DNA from: a virus
DNA: 25,780 bases
IMG/VR virus record: IMGVR_UViG_3300047562_003877
Location: 1 to 25,780 of that record
Reading direction: 5' to 3' (one strand)
Positions 19,101 through 24,739 of this stretch are shown here, piece by piece; the stretch's first letter is position 1, and every line of letters starts with the position of its first letter. The notes under the pieces are model-generated. The model searched no databases. It was not told the DNA's origin and saw only the letters and a list, made by a program, of their open reading frames with translations. The translations under genes and the position numbers were made by a program.

Positions 19101-20541
19101 AAGAAAAAACATTTTTATTTGTTAAAGCTTTAAGATCTTTTTGAATGCTTACTAATAGACTATGAATTTCAGTCTCAAATATTAAAGAATACGTTAAACC
19201 CTGTATATAATTTGTATTTAATATTGTTTGTTGTTCTATCCAATCCTCGTTTTCCTCAATTATTCTTGAAGAAAATAAAGCCCGTGAATAAATGGAACCG
19301 TCAGAAAATGCTGTATTTATTTGAGTATAATAGTCTTCAAGATCAACCTTTGTACAGAATTCAAACGCAGAAAGTTTATGATGAGATTCTTTAAATTCGG
19401 TATGATCTTTTATAGTAAATCCACTAAAAAAGTTTCCTCCAGTCATTCTAAAAATAGCGCCTCTACCCTCAAGATTATTTCCAGGGTCTGGAACATAAGT
19501 GGGTCGAATTATTACTTTTCGAAGATCGTCTCCTACAATACTAACTCCCCGTGGTAAAATAATTCCAGTCTTATTTAAAGAATTAAATCTTTGTAAATCC
19601 GCCGGAGTTGGTTCTTCTATAGGAAAACTTGTTATATTATACCTTCCAAAGTTCGTAAGCAGGGGGTCACGAGGATCGATTGCACAGATGAGTGTATCAC
19701 TAACAATATTAATTAATGTTTCGATTTCTTCTTTTATATCATCTAATGGTGCTCCTACAATATTTATACTAAAATCTGTTTCTTCTCCGTTATTTTCAAT
19801 TGCGTTATATAAATTATTTTTTAAATCTGTAGTTAGAATCGCGTTAAAACTGGTTCTTAAATTGGCGTCTGAATATCGGCTTATAAAATAATTTTGAGGG
19901 GGACTATTGGAATCTTCTACTATAATATTAGAATCTAGAGTAATTAGGGATTTGGCAAATTTTAAACTATATTCGTTTCCCCCTGATTTTAAATCTTTTA
20001 TCAAAGAATTTACAAAATATTCTATATCTAATTTTAAATTATTATCTGTAAGAGAAAGAGTCTCAACTGCGCTCTCTTTATTTATTGAAATTAAATATGA
20101 TGCGTTTAAATAATCATCGTAATAGGAAAAAATATTTAATTCAGACCTTGGACCATTTTGAACATTGTATTCTCCAGGGGCCACGTTGATAGATATTCTT
20201 TCATAAATATCATTTTGTATCGACGAGTTCAGGGGATTTTTCTTAAATGAGACTCTTGCTGCTTCTGCTAACGCCCTCTCTATAGTTTTAAACGGACGTA
20301 ATTTAGAATTTCCCCTATTATTTTTAGAATCAGAAGCAAGAGGACTACTATTATCTACATATAATTTGCTTTGATTTTGTCCACCGAGCTTTTCTGCCCA
20401 AGACTCTAAATCAATCTTAGTCAAATTTTCTGCATCTGAAGAAAGATATAATGGAGTCCACCCATCATCAGTCCCTGTAGGATTTATTGAAAAATCATTA
20501 GTAGGCAGATTATATCTTAAAGACCCAGGCTGCATTGTCAT
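16144..20541 (-). CDS. Large tail fibre/appendage protein with cyanophage-type signatures
   Basis: The gene codes for 1465 residues. The signatures I associate with cyanophage virion proteins are LYVDN followed by RPFKTIERALAEAARVS (residues 60-98), an APGEY segment (121-125), GVSIVGDDLRK with RPTYVPDP (332-353), and FRMTGGNFFSGFTIKD (364-379). These resemble the start of a parallel beta-helix. Residues ~130-330 look like an insertion between these parts. Residues ~1135-1270 are a run of short repeats (hydrophobic, Asn, Ile-Thr-Val pattern) like a fibre shaft. The last ~180 residues form a beta-rich head with an acidic end. Presumably it is host-recognising and on the virion surface. The ATG is at 20541 with a second ATG at 20535 (MTM), 13 bases behind a TATAAT. 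The first 18 codons are duplicated at 21688-21743. Confidence 0.75.
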   Translation of the reverse strand: MTMQPGSLRYNLPTNDFSINPTGTDDGWTPLYLSSDAENLTKIDLESWAEKLGGQNQSKLYVDNSSPLASDSKNNRGNSKLRPFKTIERALAEAARVSFKKNPLNSSIQNDIYERISINVAPGEYNVQNGPRSELNIFSYYDDYLNASYLISINKESAVETLSLTDNNLKLDIEYFVNSLIKDLKSGGNEYSLKFAKSLITLDSNIIVEDSNSPPQNYFISRYSDANLRTSFNAILTTDLKNNLYNAIENNGEETDFSINIVGAPLDDIKEEIETLINIVSDTLICAIDPRDPLLTNFGRYNITSFPIEEPTPADLQRFNSLNKTGIILPRGVSIVGDDLRKVIIRPTYVPDPGNNLEGRGAIFRMTGGNFFSGFTIKDHTEFKESHHKLSAFEFCTKVDLEDYYTQINTAFSDGSIYSRALFSSRIIEENEDWIEQQTILNTNYIQGLTYSLIFETEIHSLLVSIQKDLKALTNKNVFSWGSRFYNEHILSISSNIERQEAVFYYKSQIDTVYFYIIKSIINSGKYVDLDNIESRIEEFTLNGITFEGRNADIQAAIFIYIAIIKDLIEGLPPIQTEFSTNYSDDDIEVINEEVSIVLGLTTPIEDSIFSPEQLNSVRGCSPYIFSASLRSQFGLCGIDGDGDEVNGLRSYLAAQFTIISLQNDPNAFIIDVNEVGGKKYKEDWKHFGYKVNNRAYSQLVSCFCIGPAIHYIAEGGAEFSITNSTSNFGDISLYSQGFIDNKNGGGAYPQDQGFNLVGIRKPKPLPSTPEDAEAFYIGYLKENGTTLTDSNNDLGTGTITLTSEVRNYGYTLIGSIIRIDNSVSQLETKARINNINTNLTTGETVLDVQYLTQYSTTWNNNAGNNFVFGITGKPIYIRRFVDRREEKDKFYYFLIEKPDSSEDIKREPITNYILRKGGVLDEASQPFKNEKDKLFYISRLLNTETESNYECLFSSGYSNDDKKIRYYDDIVEDSILGEILDIDPEDAPDFNSYSLSNNLLHKEDLYKILVLYLGQSGANALLPSLDLTPNRDLLFANTLLAEFNKPSVIRCSGHTWEYVGYLNYDSSIPQFQTKNINDNKIKLLKAQTELAAGKIYATGMDEEGNQYIGNRILDLKTGEETLVGRGDSDPFEQQNITVFKNLTVLEQLTSRGNLDAEKIKVETTIEAETATITEGLEAKEIEVTESLTVIENINCNNNLNVTEDISAKNIEISGDVAGNTASITGLLDAGTLQVIGDITSLNGNISANNVSVGNQLILSGAVGRQIVIDENTSFSGSFDTSSQIYSTSTKPGLIQISKQEDFEVSIKNDVAATPLQIKTYLNQKFTKRTTFGTVNIAVPSSIVPVRIPCPVKGRIVRLMGAGNERGSLNLEIVIGKTRNGSYSLDYPFHSAGQFIQINEVVDANGIPNPSAYTTIGVTNTNAAEFEDSDMIQLNFHELNGIPVSDCREFHASLVIEIDDDYDFI

Positions 20542-20617
20542 ACTAAAAGCTCAAATTATATTGAACTTTAAACAGGTTTAAGCAATTTAAGTCTGGGCCT
20601 TTTTAGTTAATTAATAG
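20486..20617. repeat. 132-bp direct repeat, copy 1
   Basis: It matches 21688-21819 at 131 of 132 positions (the only difference is G at 20508 versus A at 21710). It spans the first codons of the fibre gene, the fibre promoter, the phoH-fibre spacer and, at 20611-20617, the last seven bases of phoH. It is the copy still joined to the intact fibre gene. Confidence 0.97.
20555..20573 (-). promoter_or_regulatory. Putative phage promoter of the fibre gene, GTTTAAAGT-N4-TATAAT
   Basis: Read on the minus strand: GTTTAAAGT (20573-20565), TCAA, TATAAT (20560-20555), then 13 bases to the ATG. It is the best match to a consensus -10 box among the motif's copies. A CTTAAAC half-site directly upstream makes an imperfect inverted repeat with GTTTAAAG. 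It is duplicated exactly at 21757-21775. Confidence 0.7.
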
Positions 20618-20720
20618 CTCTAATTTCAGGGCGCTGCAATAATTTTCACAATAACTTGACCTAGATTCTTGCAGATAACCTCTAAGCTTCTGCCCTCACC
20701 ATCAAGCTGAAGCCGTCTAA
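20618..20720 (-). mobile_element. Probable truncated start of a second integron cassette
   Basis: On the minus strand this piece begins right after the attC crossover G with TTAGACGGC, which fits the TTRRRYNNC start of a cassette. The TTAGAC belongs to a different attC pairing from that of the upstream cassette, as expected for a neighbour in an array. It contains only a very short ATG-started frame and ends abruptly at copy 1 of the repeat. GGTTATCTGCAAGAA within it (20680-20666) nearly repeats the sequence at the start of the methyltransferase cassette. Confidence 0.5.
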
Positions 20721-20787
20721 CGTTCAAGCTCACCGGCGGCAATGGAGCACAGTGGAATTGCCGTCCGAGTACAGCGCCTTGTTATGT
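20715..20787 (-). other. attC: attC-like integron recombination site
   Basis: Read on the minus strand, a 73-bp imperfect palindrome runs from ACATAAC (R'', 20787-20781) to GTTAGAC (R', 20721-20715), the latter a perfect GTTRRRY. Between them are AAGGCGCTG and CTTGAACG arms and a central stem CGGCAAT/ATTGCCG with one unpaired A beside it, as expected for extrahelical bases. It lies 41 bases after the methyltransferase stop, in the normal gene-to-attC orientation. G+C is 40/73, well above the surrounding phage DNA. The predicted cut is between 20721 and 20720. Confidence 0.82.
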
Positions 20788-21685
20788 GCTAGTACGCTAT
20801 AGCTTCTTTATATAAGTTGATAAGCGCTTCACTTCTCAATCGGAATTTTGTTCCGTGATTGCTGTGTTTCATTTTGGGTCATTGCCTTTTCCCTTGTAAC
20901 TGATGTTGGATTAGAAATACGATTTTCTGCCATTTCACAATATTCAGGTGAAATATCTATGCCAACATATTGCCTACCAAGATTACTTGCCGCCAATGCA
21001 GTAGTACCAGAACCCATAAAAGGGTCTAAAACAATATCAGCGTTAGTTGATGATATGATTCTCTCAATTAACTCAACAGGAAATGGTGCAGGGTGTTTAT
21101 TTTTACTTTCTTGACCAAATTCCCATATATCACCATGCGCATTTGCTTTTTTTGCAAGTTTGAATTTTGGTTTTGCTATTAAGTAAATAACCTCGTATGT
21201 AGGGAGAAAGTATCCTGGATTAAAATTTATTCCCCCTTTCCTTCGCCAAATTATAATTTGACGAACCGGAAAACCAGAAACAATATCATTTCTATCTTGT
21301 AGCAATCCTGCTTGAACCCTCCATTTATGGTTATAAAAAATAGCTCCATTTTCAGGGATTATTCGCAACATTTCTGTCAAACATGCCCGTTGCCATTCGA
21401 CATATTCATCGTGCGGCATATTATCGTTGTAATGTGAGTAGCCATTTATTAAGGCAGCATTTGACCACTTACCACCTCTACCGTCCTTCATACCGTTACC
21501 AGTAGAGTTTTTCAGGTTGTAGGGTGGTGAAGTTACGACCAGTTCAATACTGCCATCAGGAATTTGCTTCATTACATCCACTGTGTTGCCACAAATAAAC
21601 TTATTTAGAAAATCTAGGGGATATTTCAGTTTGTCGTTACTACCCATTTTGCCCTATTTCTATCGTAAGGTTTTCTTGCACATAA
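20721..21685 (-). mobile_element. Integron gene cassette (965 bp) carrying a DNA methyltransferase
   Basis: The boundaries follow from the G^TTRRRY rule. The 5' end is G^TTATGTGC (minus strand, G at 21686), and the 3' end is the G of the attC R' (20721). If circularised, the joined site GTTATGTGC is the exact nine-base reverse complement of the attC outer arm GCACATAAC. In true cassettes the 5' TTRRRY is part of the cassette's own attC, so this match is a strong internal check. Promoterless single-gene organisation is also typical. Confidence 0.8.
20829..21647 (-). CDS. DNA methyltransferase, beta-class N6-adenine/N4-cytosine
   Basis: The gene codes for 272 residues. The catalytic motif IV TSPPYNL (residues 39-45) comes before the SAM-binding motif I DPFMGSGTT (208-216), with VGIDISPEY after it. 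This order is that of the beta group. SPPY occurs in both N4-cytosine and N6-adenine enzymes, so the target base is undecided. Residues 46-150 hold the likely recognition region. No restriction endonuclease is nearby, so it is an orphan, probably shielding phage DNA from host restriction. The ATG has an AGGG (21655-21652) six bases upstream. Transcription could come from the duplicated fibre promoter at 21757-21775. The gene sits alone in an integron-like cassette, which suggests acquisition from a bacterial integron array. Confidence 0.93.
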   Translation of the reverse strand: MGSNDKLKYPLDFLNKFICGNTVDVMKQIPDGSIELVVTSPPYNLKNSTGNGMKDGRGGKWSNAALINGYSHYNDNMPHDEYVEWQRACLTEMLRIIPENGAIFYNHKWRVQAGLLQDRNDIVSGFPVRQIIIWRRKGGINFNPGYFLPTYEVIYLIAKPKFKLAKKANAHGDIWEFGQESKNKHPAPFPVELIERIISSTNADIVLDPFMGSGTTALAASNLGRQYVGIDISPEYCEMAENRISNPTSVTREKAMTQNETQQSRNKIPIEK

Positions 21686-21743
21686 CCATTGAAAAATCAT
21701 TAGTAGGCAAATTATATCTTAAAGACCCAGGCTGCATTGTCAT
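21660..21743 (-). pseudogene. Truncated fibre-gene start fused to cassette DNA (27 codons)
   Basis: The first 18 codons of the fibre gene (MTMQPGSLRY...FS, one synonymous difference) run out of repeat copy 2 into the insertion, add MVMCKKTLR and stop at TAG (21662-21660), 12 bases before the methyltransferase ATG. It keeps the fibre start codon and promoter, so it may act as a translated leader upstream of the methyltransferase rather than being inert. Confidence 0.75.
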
Positions 21744-21819
21744 ACTAAAAGCTCAAATTATATTGAACTTTAAACAGGTTTAAGCAATTTAAGTCTGGGC
21801 CTTTTTAGTTAATTAATAG
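21688..21819. repeat. 132-bp direct repeat, copy 2
   Basis: It is identical to 20486-20617 except for one base. Its right end includes the true 3' end of phoH (21813-21819), so it is the copy still attached to phoH. It carries the second copy of the fibre promoter. Confidence 0.97.
21757..21775 (-). promoter_or_regulatory. Duplicated fibre promoter in front of the methyltransferase
   Basis: GTTTAAAGT-TCAA-TATAAT, identical to 20573-20555. On the minus strand it points into the 27-codon leader and then the methyltransferase, so the inserted gene probably gained phage-timed expression. Confidence 0.65.
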
Positions 21820-22544
21820 AGGTCAGAATACCGATAAATTACAGACCTAACAAATCCACTGCGACATATATCATCTGCGGTAAAATTAATAACTCCAACG
21901 TCATCTAATCCTTTAAGACGATTTGTAGCATCTGTTAATCCATCGTATCCATATTTAGCACTTAAATCTCGTTGAACAGAATCACCAATTAAACTGGCTC
22001 TTGAGTTAGAACCCAACCTAGTTAGTATAGTTAAAACCGAAGAAGGAATCGCGTTTTGCATCTCATCGGCAATTACAAAACAGTTATTTAAACTTCGACC
22101 CCTAAGATGTTCAATAGGTAAAAATTCTATAATTTTTTTATCAAGTAAGTAATCAGCTTTAGCAGGAGGCATAAATACCCCCAGAGCATCTTTTATCGGA
22201 GAGATGTGGGGTCCTATTTTATCTTTTACTTCTCCTGGTAAAAACCCTAGTCCTTGCTCTCCCACTATATCTACAATCGGTTTTACATAGTAGATTTTAT
22301 CTATCTCTCGGTTTTCTAAGAATTCTACGGCTACATAAACTGATAATAGAGTTTTTGCTGTACCTGGTGGGCCTGTTAGTATCGTTAGGGTATTTTTTCT
22401 CAAAGAATCTAGTGCATCTTCTTGGGAGTAATTACGGGCGAATAATCTCTTATTATCAAAATATTTTCTATCTGGAACTCCATCTTTTATAAATTGAGCG
22501 GCCTGTTTGGTCTGTAATTTCTGTCTACGAGTTAATTTGGCCAT
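21813..22544 (-). CDS. phoH: PhoH-like P-loop ATPase
   Basis: The gene codes for 243 residues. Walker A GPPGTAKT is at about residues 58-65. The PhoH signature GFLPGEVKDKI with following P-I-D-L-type residues is at ~99-120. Walker B VIADEMQN is at ~156-163, and a sensor-like LIGDSVQ follows. PhoH-like ATPases are widespread in cyanophages and other marine and freshwater phages. The cellular family is induced by phosphate starvation, but the phage role is unsettled; RNA metabolism has been proposed. It lies upstream of the fibre gene, now separated from it by the methyltransferase insertion. Its last seven bases are duplicated. The 147-bp gap upstream has two hairpin-forming sequences but no good copy of the phage promoter. 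Confidence 0.93.
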   Translation of the reverse strand: MAKLTRRQKLQTKQAAQFIKDGVPDRKYFDNKRLFARNYSQEDALDSLRKNTLTILTGPPGTAKTLLSVYVAVEFLENREIDKIYYVKPIVDIVGEQGLGFLPGEVKDKIGPHISPIKDALGVFMPPAKADYLLDKKIIEFLPIEHLRGRSLNNCFVIADEMQNAIPSSVLTILTRLGSNSRASLIGDSVQRDLSAKYGYDGLTDATNRLKGLDDVGVINFTADDICRSGFVRSVIYRYSDLY

Positions 22545-22574
22545 TGGGTTGCTAAAAATAAATACGACAAATTA

Positions 22575-22612
22575 CCCCCAAAGGTCTTAACCTCTGTTTA
22601 AACTTCTGGGGG
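22575..22612 (-). promoter_or_regulatory. Hairpin in the phoH upstream region
   Basis: CCCCCA-AAG (22575-22583) can pair with CTT-C-TGGGGG (22603-22612) with one bulged base. The loop contains GTTTAAAC. In the minus-strand transcript it would lie about 30-70 bases before the phoH ATG. It could be an attenuator, an RNA-stability element or a protein-binding site. There is no U-run, so a simple terminator is unlikely. Confidence 0.4.
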
Positions 22613-22635
22613 GATATATTGAGTTTCTGAAATAC

Positions 22636-22677
22636 ATTGAGTCTAGAATCTTCTTTCTATTAAAATCTAGACTCAAT
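22636..22677. terminator. Perfect 12-bp inverted repeat after the gene at 22692-23495
   Basis: ATTGAGTCTAGA (22636-22647) and TCTAGACTCAAT (22666-22677) form a perfect 12-bp stem with an 18-base loop, 15 bases past a minus-strand stop. No T-run follows on either strand, so factor-independent termination is doubtful; an operator or processing site is equally possible. GTTTAAAGA at 22688-22680, between the stop and the hairpin, is half of the phage promoter motif but lacks TATA at the right distance. Confidence 0.4.
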
Positions 22678-22691
22678 TATCTTTAAACAAG

Positions 22692-23495
22692 TTAGAAGAT
22701 AATTTCAAAAGAAAAATCTCCTCTAGTAGAAAAAAAACTACGATAAAGATAATATCCTTGTAAAAGAGACCCTCCAGAAGAAATAGAAATATTTGAATTT
22801 TCTTGTGTGGGTACTTCTATAGAACTGGTTGATATTCTTATTCCTTTTATTTTTACCGGTGAGAATAGATATATATATCTATTTTCAAGGAATTCTGGGA
22901 CTTGAAAGATGGTATCAATCTCCCAAGTCGGGGTTAATGAGGAAAAATTTAGGTCTGTATTACTCGTTAAAGAATTTAGAGTGGAACTCCCCGCAATTAT
23001 GGGACGTTTTAAATTAGTTACTACAAACTCGGAATTAATAGTAGTAGTTCCATCTATAATTAATACTACTCTCCAATAAATTTTTGTTTCTGCCTCATAA
23101 GATGATGTTATTAGATTATAAGTATATCCTGATTGAATATTAGAGGCAACTAAAAATAGATCTTCTGAATTATTTATTCCAGAATAAAGATTTACAACTA
23201 CCGAAGAGGTAGAATTTAAACCTACAATATTAAAAGTAAATTCTAATAAGGAAGAATTATTATCTCCGACATATAGGTCTAAAGCTTTAGACTGTTCATT
23301 TATTTGAAAATTTTCAATACTATCTCTTCCTCCTGTATCTAAAAACGATAGTAAATCTACAAGTTTGTTATGCTTATCTACATAGTAGGCACCATTATTT
23401 CCTTTACCATTACCATTAAAATTTGGAGGAATCGGAATATCATTAATCCCAGATATAACTGGAATTTTAAATTCATCAAGATTAAAATTTGTCAT
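22692..23495 (-). CDS. Unknown beta-rich presumed virion protein, 267 aa
   Basis: I do not recognise a family. The protein is rich in Ser, Asn, Thr and Ile with alternating strands throughout. Residues 20-35 hold an IPIPPNFNGNGKGNNGAYY segment. Residues 75-165 resemble an Ig-like or carbohydrate-binding beta-sandwich. No signal peptide or catalytic motif is seen. The start overlaps the stop of the upstream gene by four bases (ATGA), so the two are coupled. Position between tail tube and PhoH genes suggests a tail accessory or decoration protein. Confidence 0.55.
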   Translation of the reverse strand: MTNFNLDEFKIPVISGINDIPIPPNFNGNGKGNNGAYYVDKHNKLVDLLSFLDTGGRDSIENFQINEQSKALDLYVGDNNSSLLEFTFNIVGLNSTSSVVVNLYSGINNSEDLFLVASNIQSGYTYNLITSSYEAETKIYWRVVLIIDGTTTINSEFVVTNLKRPIIAGSSTLNSLTSNTDLNFSSLTPTWEIDTIFQVPEFLENRYIYLFSPVKIKGIRISTSSIEVPTQENSNISISSGGSLLQGYYLYRSFFSTRGDFSFEIIF

Positions 23496-23833
23496 GGTAA
23501 AAAAGTTACATTATCAAAAAATACGTCTTCTAAGCGCGGCAAAAATGGTACAAACCTTTCTGGATTTTTTCTAATTGAGTACGTAATATTCTTCGCACAA
23601 TCTCCCAAATAAGAAGCCTTTTGATAACGTATAGAAAAAATTCCTGTTGATACACACTCAACGGTCTCCCAATCATCTGCTTTAAATTCTTTGGTTGTTT
23701 TATTTTTTATACATTTATATCTACAAAGAGTTTCAAATGAATTATGATATCTTAAAACATAATCATCTAAGGAATAAATTCTCCTAGGATTATAAGCGAT
23801 ATAATTTGAAATTAATCTTTCTAAATCAGACAT
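23492..23833 (-). CDS. Unknown protein, 113 aa
   Basis: I do not recognise a family. The N-terminus is helical (MSDLERLISNYIAY), followed by mixed strands with four Cys (in LCRYKC, VEC and GDC) and a Pro-rich end. It is tightly packed: two bases after the preceding gene and a four-base ATGA overlap with the next. Size and position are compatible with a tail completion or connector-type protein, but no motif supports a choice. Confidence 0.55.
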   Translation of the reverse strand: MSDLERLISNYIAYNPRRIYSLDDYVLRYHNSFETLCRYKCIKNKTTKEFKADDWETVECVSTGIFSIRYQKASYLGDCAKNITYSIRKNPERFVPFLPRLEDVFFDNVTFLP

Positions 23834-23835
23834 AT

Positions 23836-24288
23836 TTAAACCGTTCTAATGGTCAAACCATTCAAAAAAAAGTCATCACCAACTAAGATTTTTCTAGAAG
23901 AATTAAATTCTAGCCTTATAAATTCTTTTTGTACTATATAGTCCTTGCTTTCTTTTATTTTTAAAATCAATTCAACACTTTGTTTTTGATTCAAATCCAC
24001 AACTGGACTAAAATATAAATCAAAAATCCCAGTATTTCCGTCTAGAAGAAAATTTAATGAGTCCAGGTCATTATTTAGACTCTTATTTATTCCTACACCA
24101 GAATAAGGATATAGAGTATAATGAGTGTCTAAGGTCGCACTCCCCGAATATTTTTCTAAAAATACTTGGATATAATCAGTACAAATTCTTGTATTTAGTT
24201 TAAATCTAAGTATAAGTGGAGTTTGCTCATCGAAAAATGCTTCGGTGAGTTGAAAACAACTTAACTTAGGTTTTCTTACTAAATACAC
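23836..24288 (-). CDS. Unknown beta-rich protein, 150 aa
   Basis: I do not recognise a family. It starts at GTG (24288); no in-frame ATG lies upstream before the divergent plus-strand gene, whose ATG is nine bases away. The middle (residues 25-120) alternates strands and resembles a small beta-sandwich. The end has a DDFFLNGLTIRTV strand pair. It is the first gene of a three-gene coupled run (24288 to 22692). The start is less certain than for its neighbours because of the GTG and the lack of a Shine-Dalgarno sequence. Confidence 0.52.
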   Translation of the reverse strand: MYLVRKPKLSCFQLTEAFFDEQTPLILRFKLNTRICTDYIQVFLEKYSGSATLDTHYTLYPYSGVGINKSLNNDLDSLNFLLDGNTGIFDLYFSPVVDLNQKQSVELILKIKESKDYIVQKEFIRLEFNSSRKILVGDDFFLNGLTIRTV

Positions 24289-24297
24289 TGATTTAAA

Positions 24298-24447
24298 ATG
24301 GTAGATAAAAATAAACTTGCCGAACTTATTGACGCTTATGCTATTGCAAAATCTTCGGGAAACGCCTCATTATTAGAAATGGCACTTGATCGCTTAAAAG
24401 TAGCGGTTGACTCTTTATATGAATCCACTGAATCTACAGATGAATAA
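24298..24447 (+). CDS. Small acidic helical protein, 49 aa
   Basis: ATG at 24298, stop TAA at 24445-24447. The translated product (MVDKNKLAELIDAYAIAK...) is a continuous amphipathic helical pattern with an acidic Ser/Thr/Glu tail, unlike a random frame. It overlaps the next plus-strand gene by eight bases, which supports a real two-gene unit. No Shine-Dalgarno sequence or clear promoter is visible. It starts nine bases from the divergent GTG at 24288. Function unknown. Confidence 0.5.
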   Translation: MVDKNKLAELIDAYAIAKSSGNASLLEMALDRLKVAVDSLYESTESTDE

Positions 24448-24739
24448 TAATACCTTACCAAAGACTGCAGAAATTGGTGAAATGATCGCCTTATCAAACA
24501 GAGCAATAATGGTTTGGTGCGGGGATCAATGGCATCTTCTTGGAGGAGAATATCTTTCTTTAAACAATTACAATCGAGCAATATCCTATCTTTTAGATGC
24601 TTGGGGACAAGAAACCTCTATATTAACCCAAGATCTATCTTCTATTCTAGACGAATCAGAAAAACCTAAACAATATATAGATGCTTTTATCTATCATTGC
24701 GAGTATGCTAACAATCTGATCTCCAAATTTATTAGTTAA
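24440..24739 (+). CDS. Unknown small protein, 99 aa
   Basis: The ATG at 24440 overlaps the end of the 49-residue gene (ATGAATAA) and is preferred to the in-frame TTG at 24407 and ATG at 24419, which lie within that gene. The product is mainly helical, with WCGDQWHLLGGEYLSLNNY (residues ~26-44) as a distinctive aromatic core and a helical C-terminus. The stop overlaps the stop of the convergent tail tube gene by eight bases. No family recognised. As the only plus-strand genes in the right block, this pair may be expressed at a different time from the virion genes. Confidence 0.55.
   Translation: MNNNTLPKTAEIGEMIALSNRAIMVWCGDQWHLLGGEYLSLNNYNRAISYLLDAWGQETSILTQDLSSILDESEKPKQYIDAFIYHCEYANNLISKFIS

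Larger units (their letters stand above)
20618..21687 (-). mobile_element. 1070-bp insertion flanked by 132-bp direct repeats
   Basis: All DNA between the two repeat copies is foreign to the phoH-fibre junction. It holds a methyltransferase gene, an attC-like site and ~100 bp of a second cassette start. No transposase, integrase or homing endonuclease is coded in it, and the ends show no terminal inverted repeat typical of an IS. The right end (21687) stops two bases from the predicted cassette crossover point. The left end (20618) lies at no recognisable site. Confidence 0.88.

Noticed and set aside
20618-21687. Insertion as an insertion sequence or homing-endonuclease element
   Set aside because: No transposase or nuclease gene, no terminal inverted repeats, and the flanking duplication (132 bp) is too long for a transposon target duplication.
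24336-24581. Minus-strand open frame of 81 codons
   Set aside because: Opposite to the two overlapping plus-strand genes, which have more protein-like composition and coupled start and stop.
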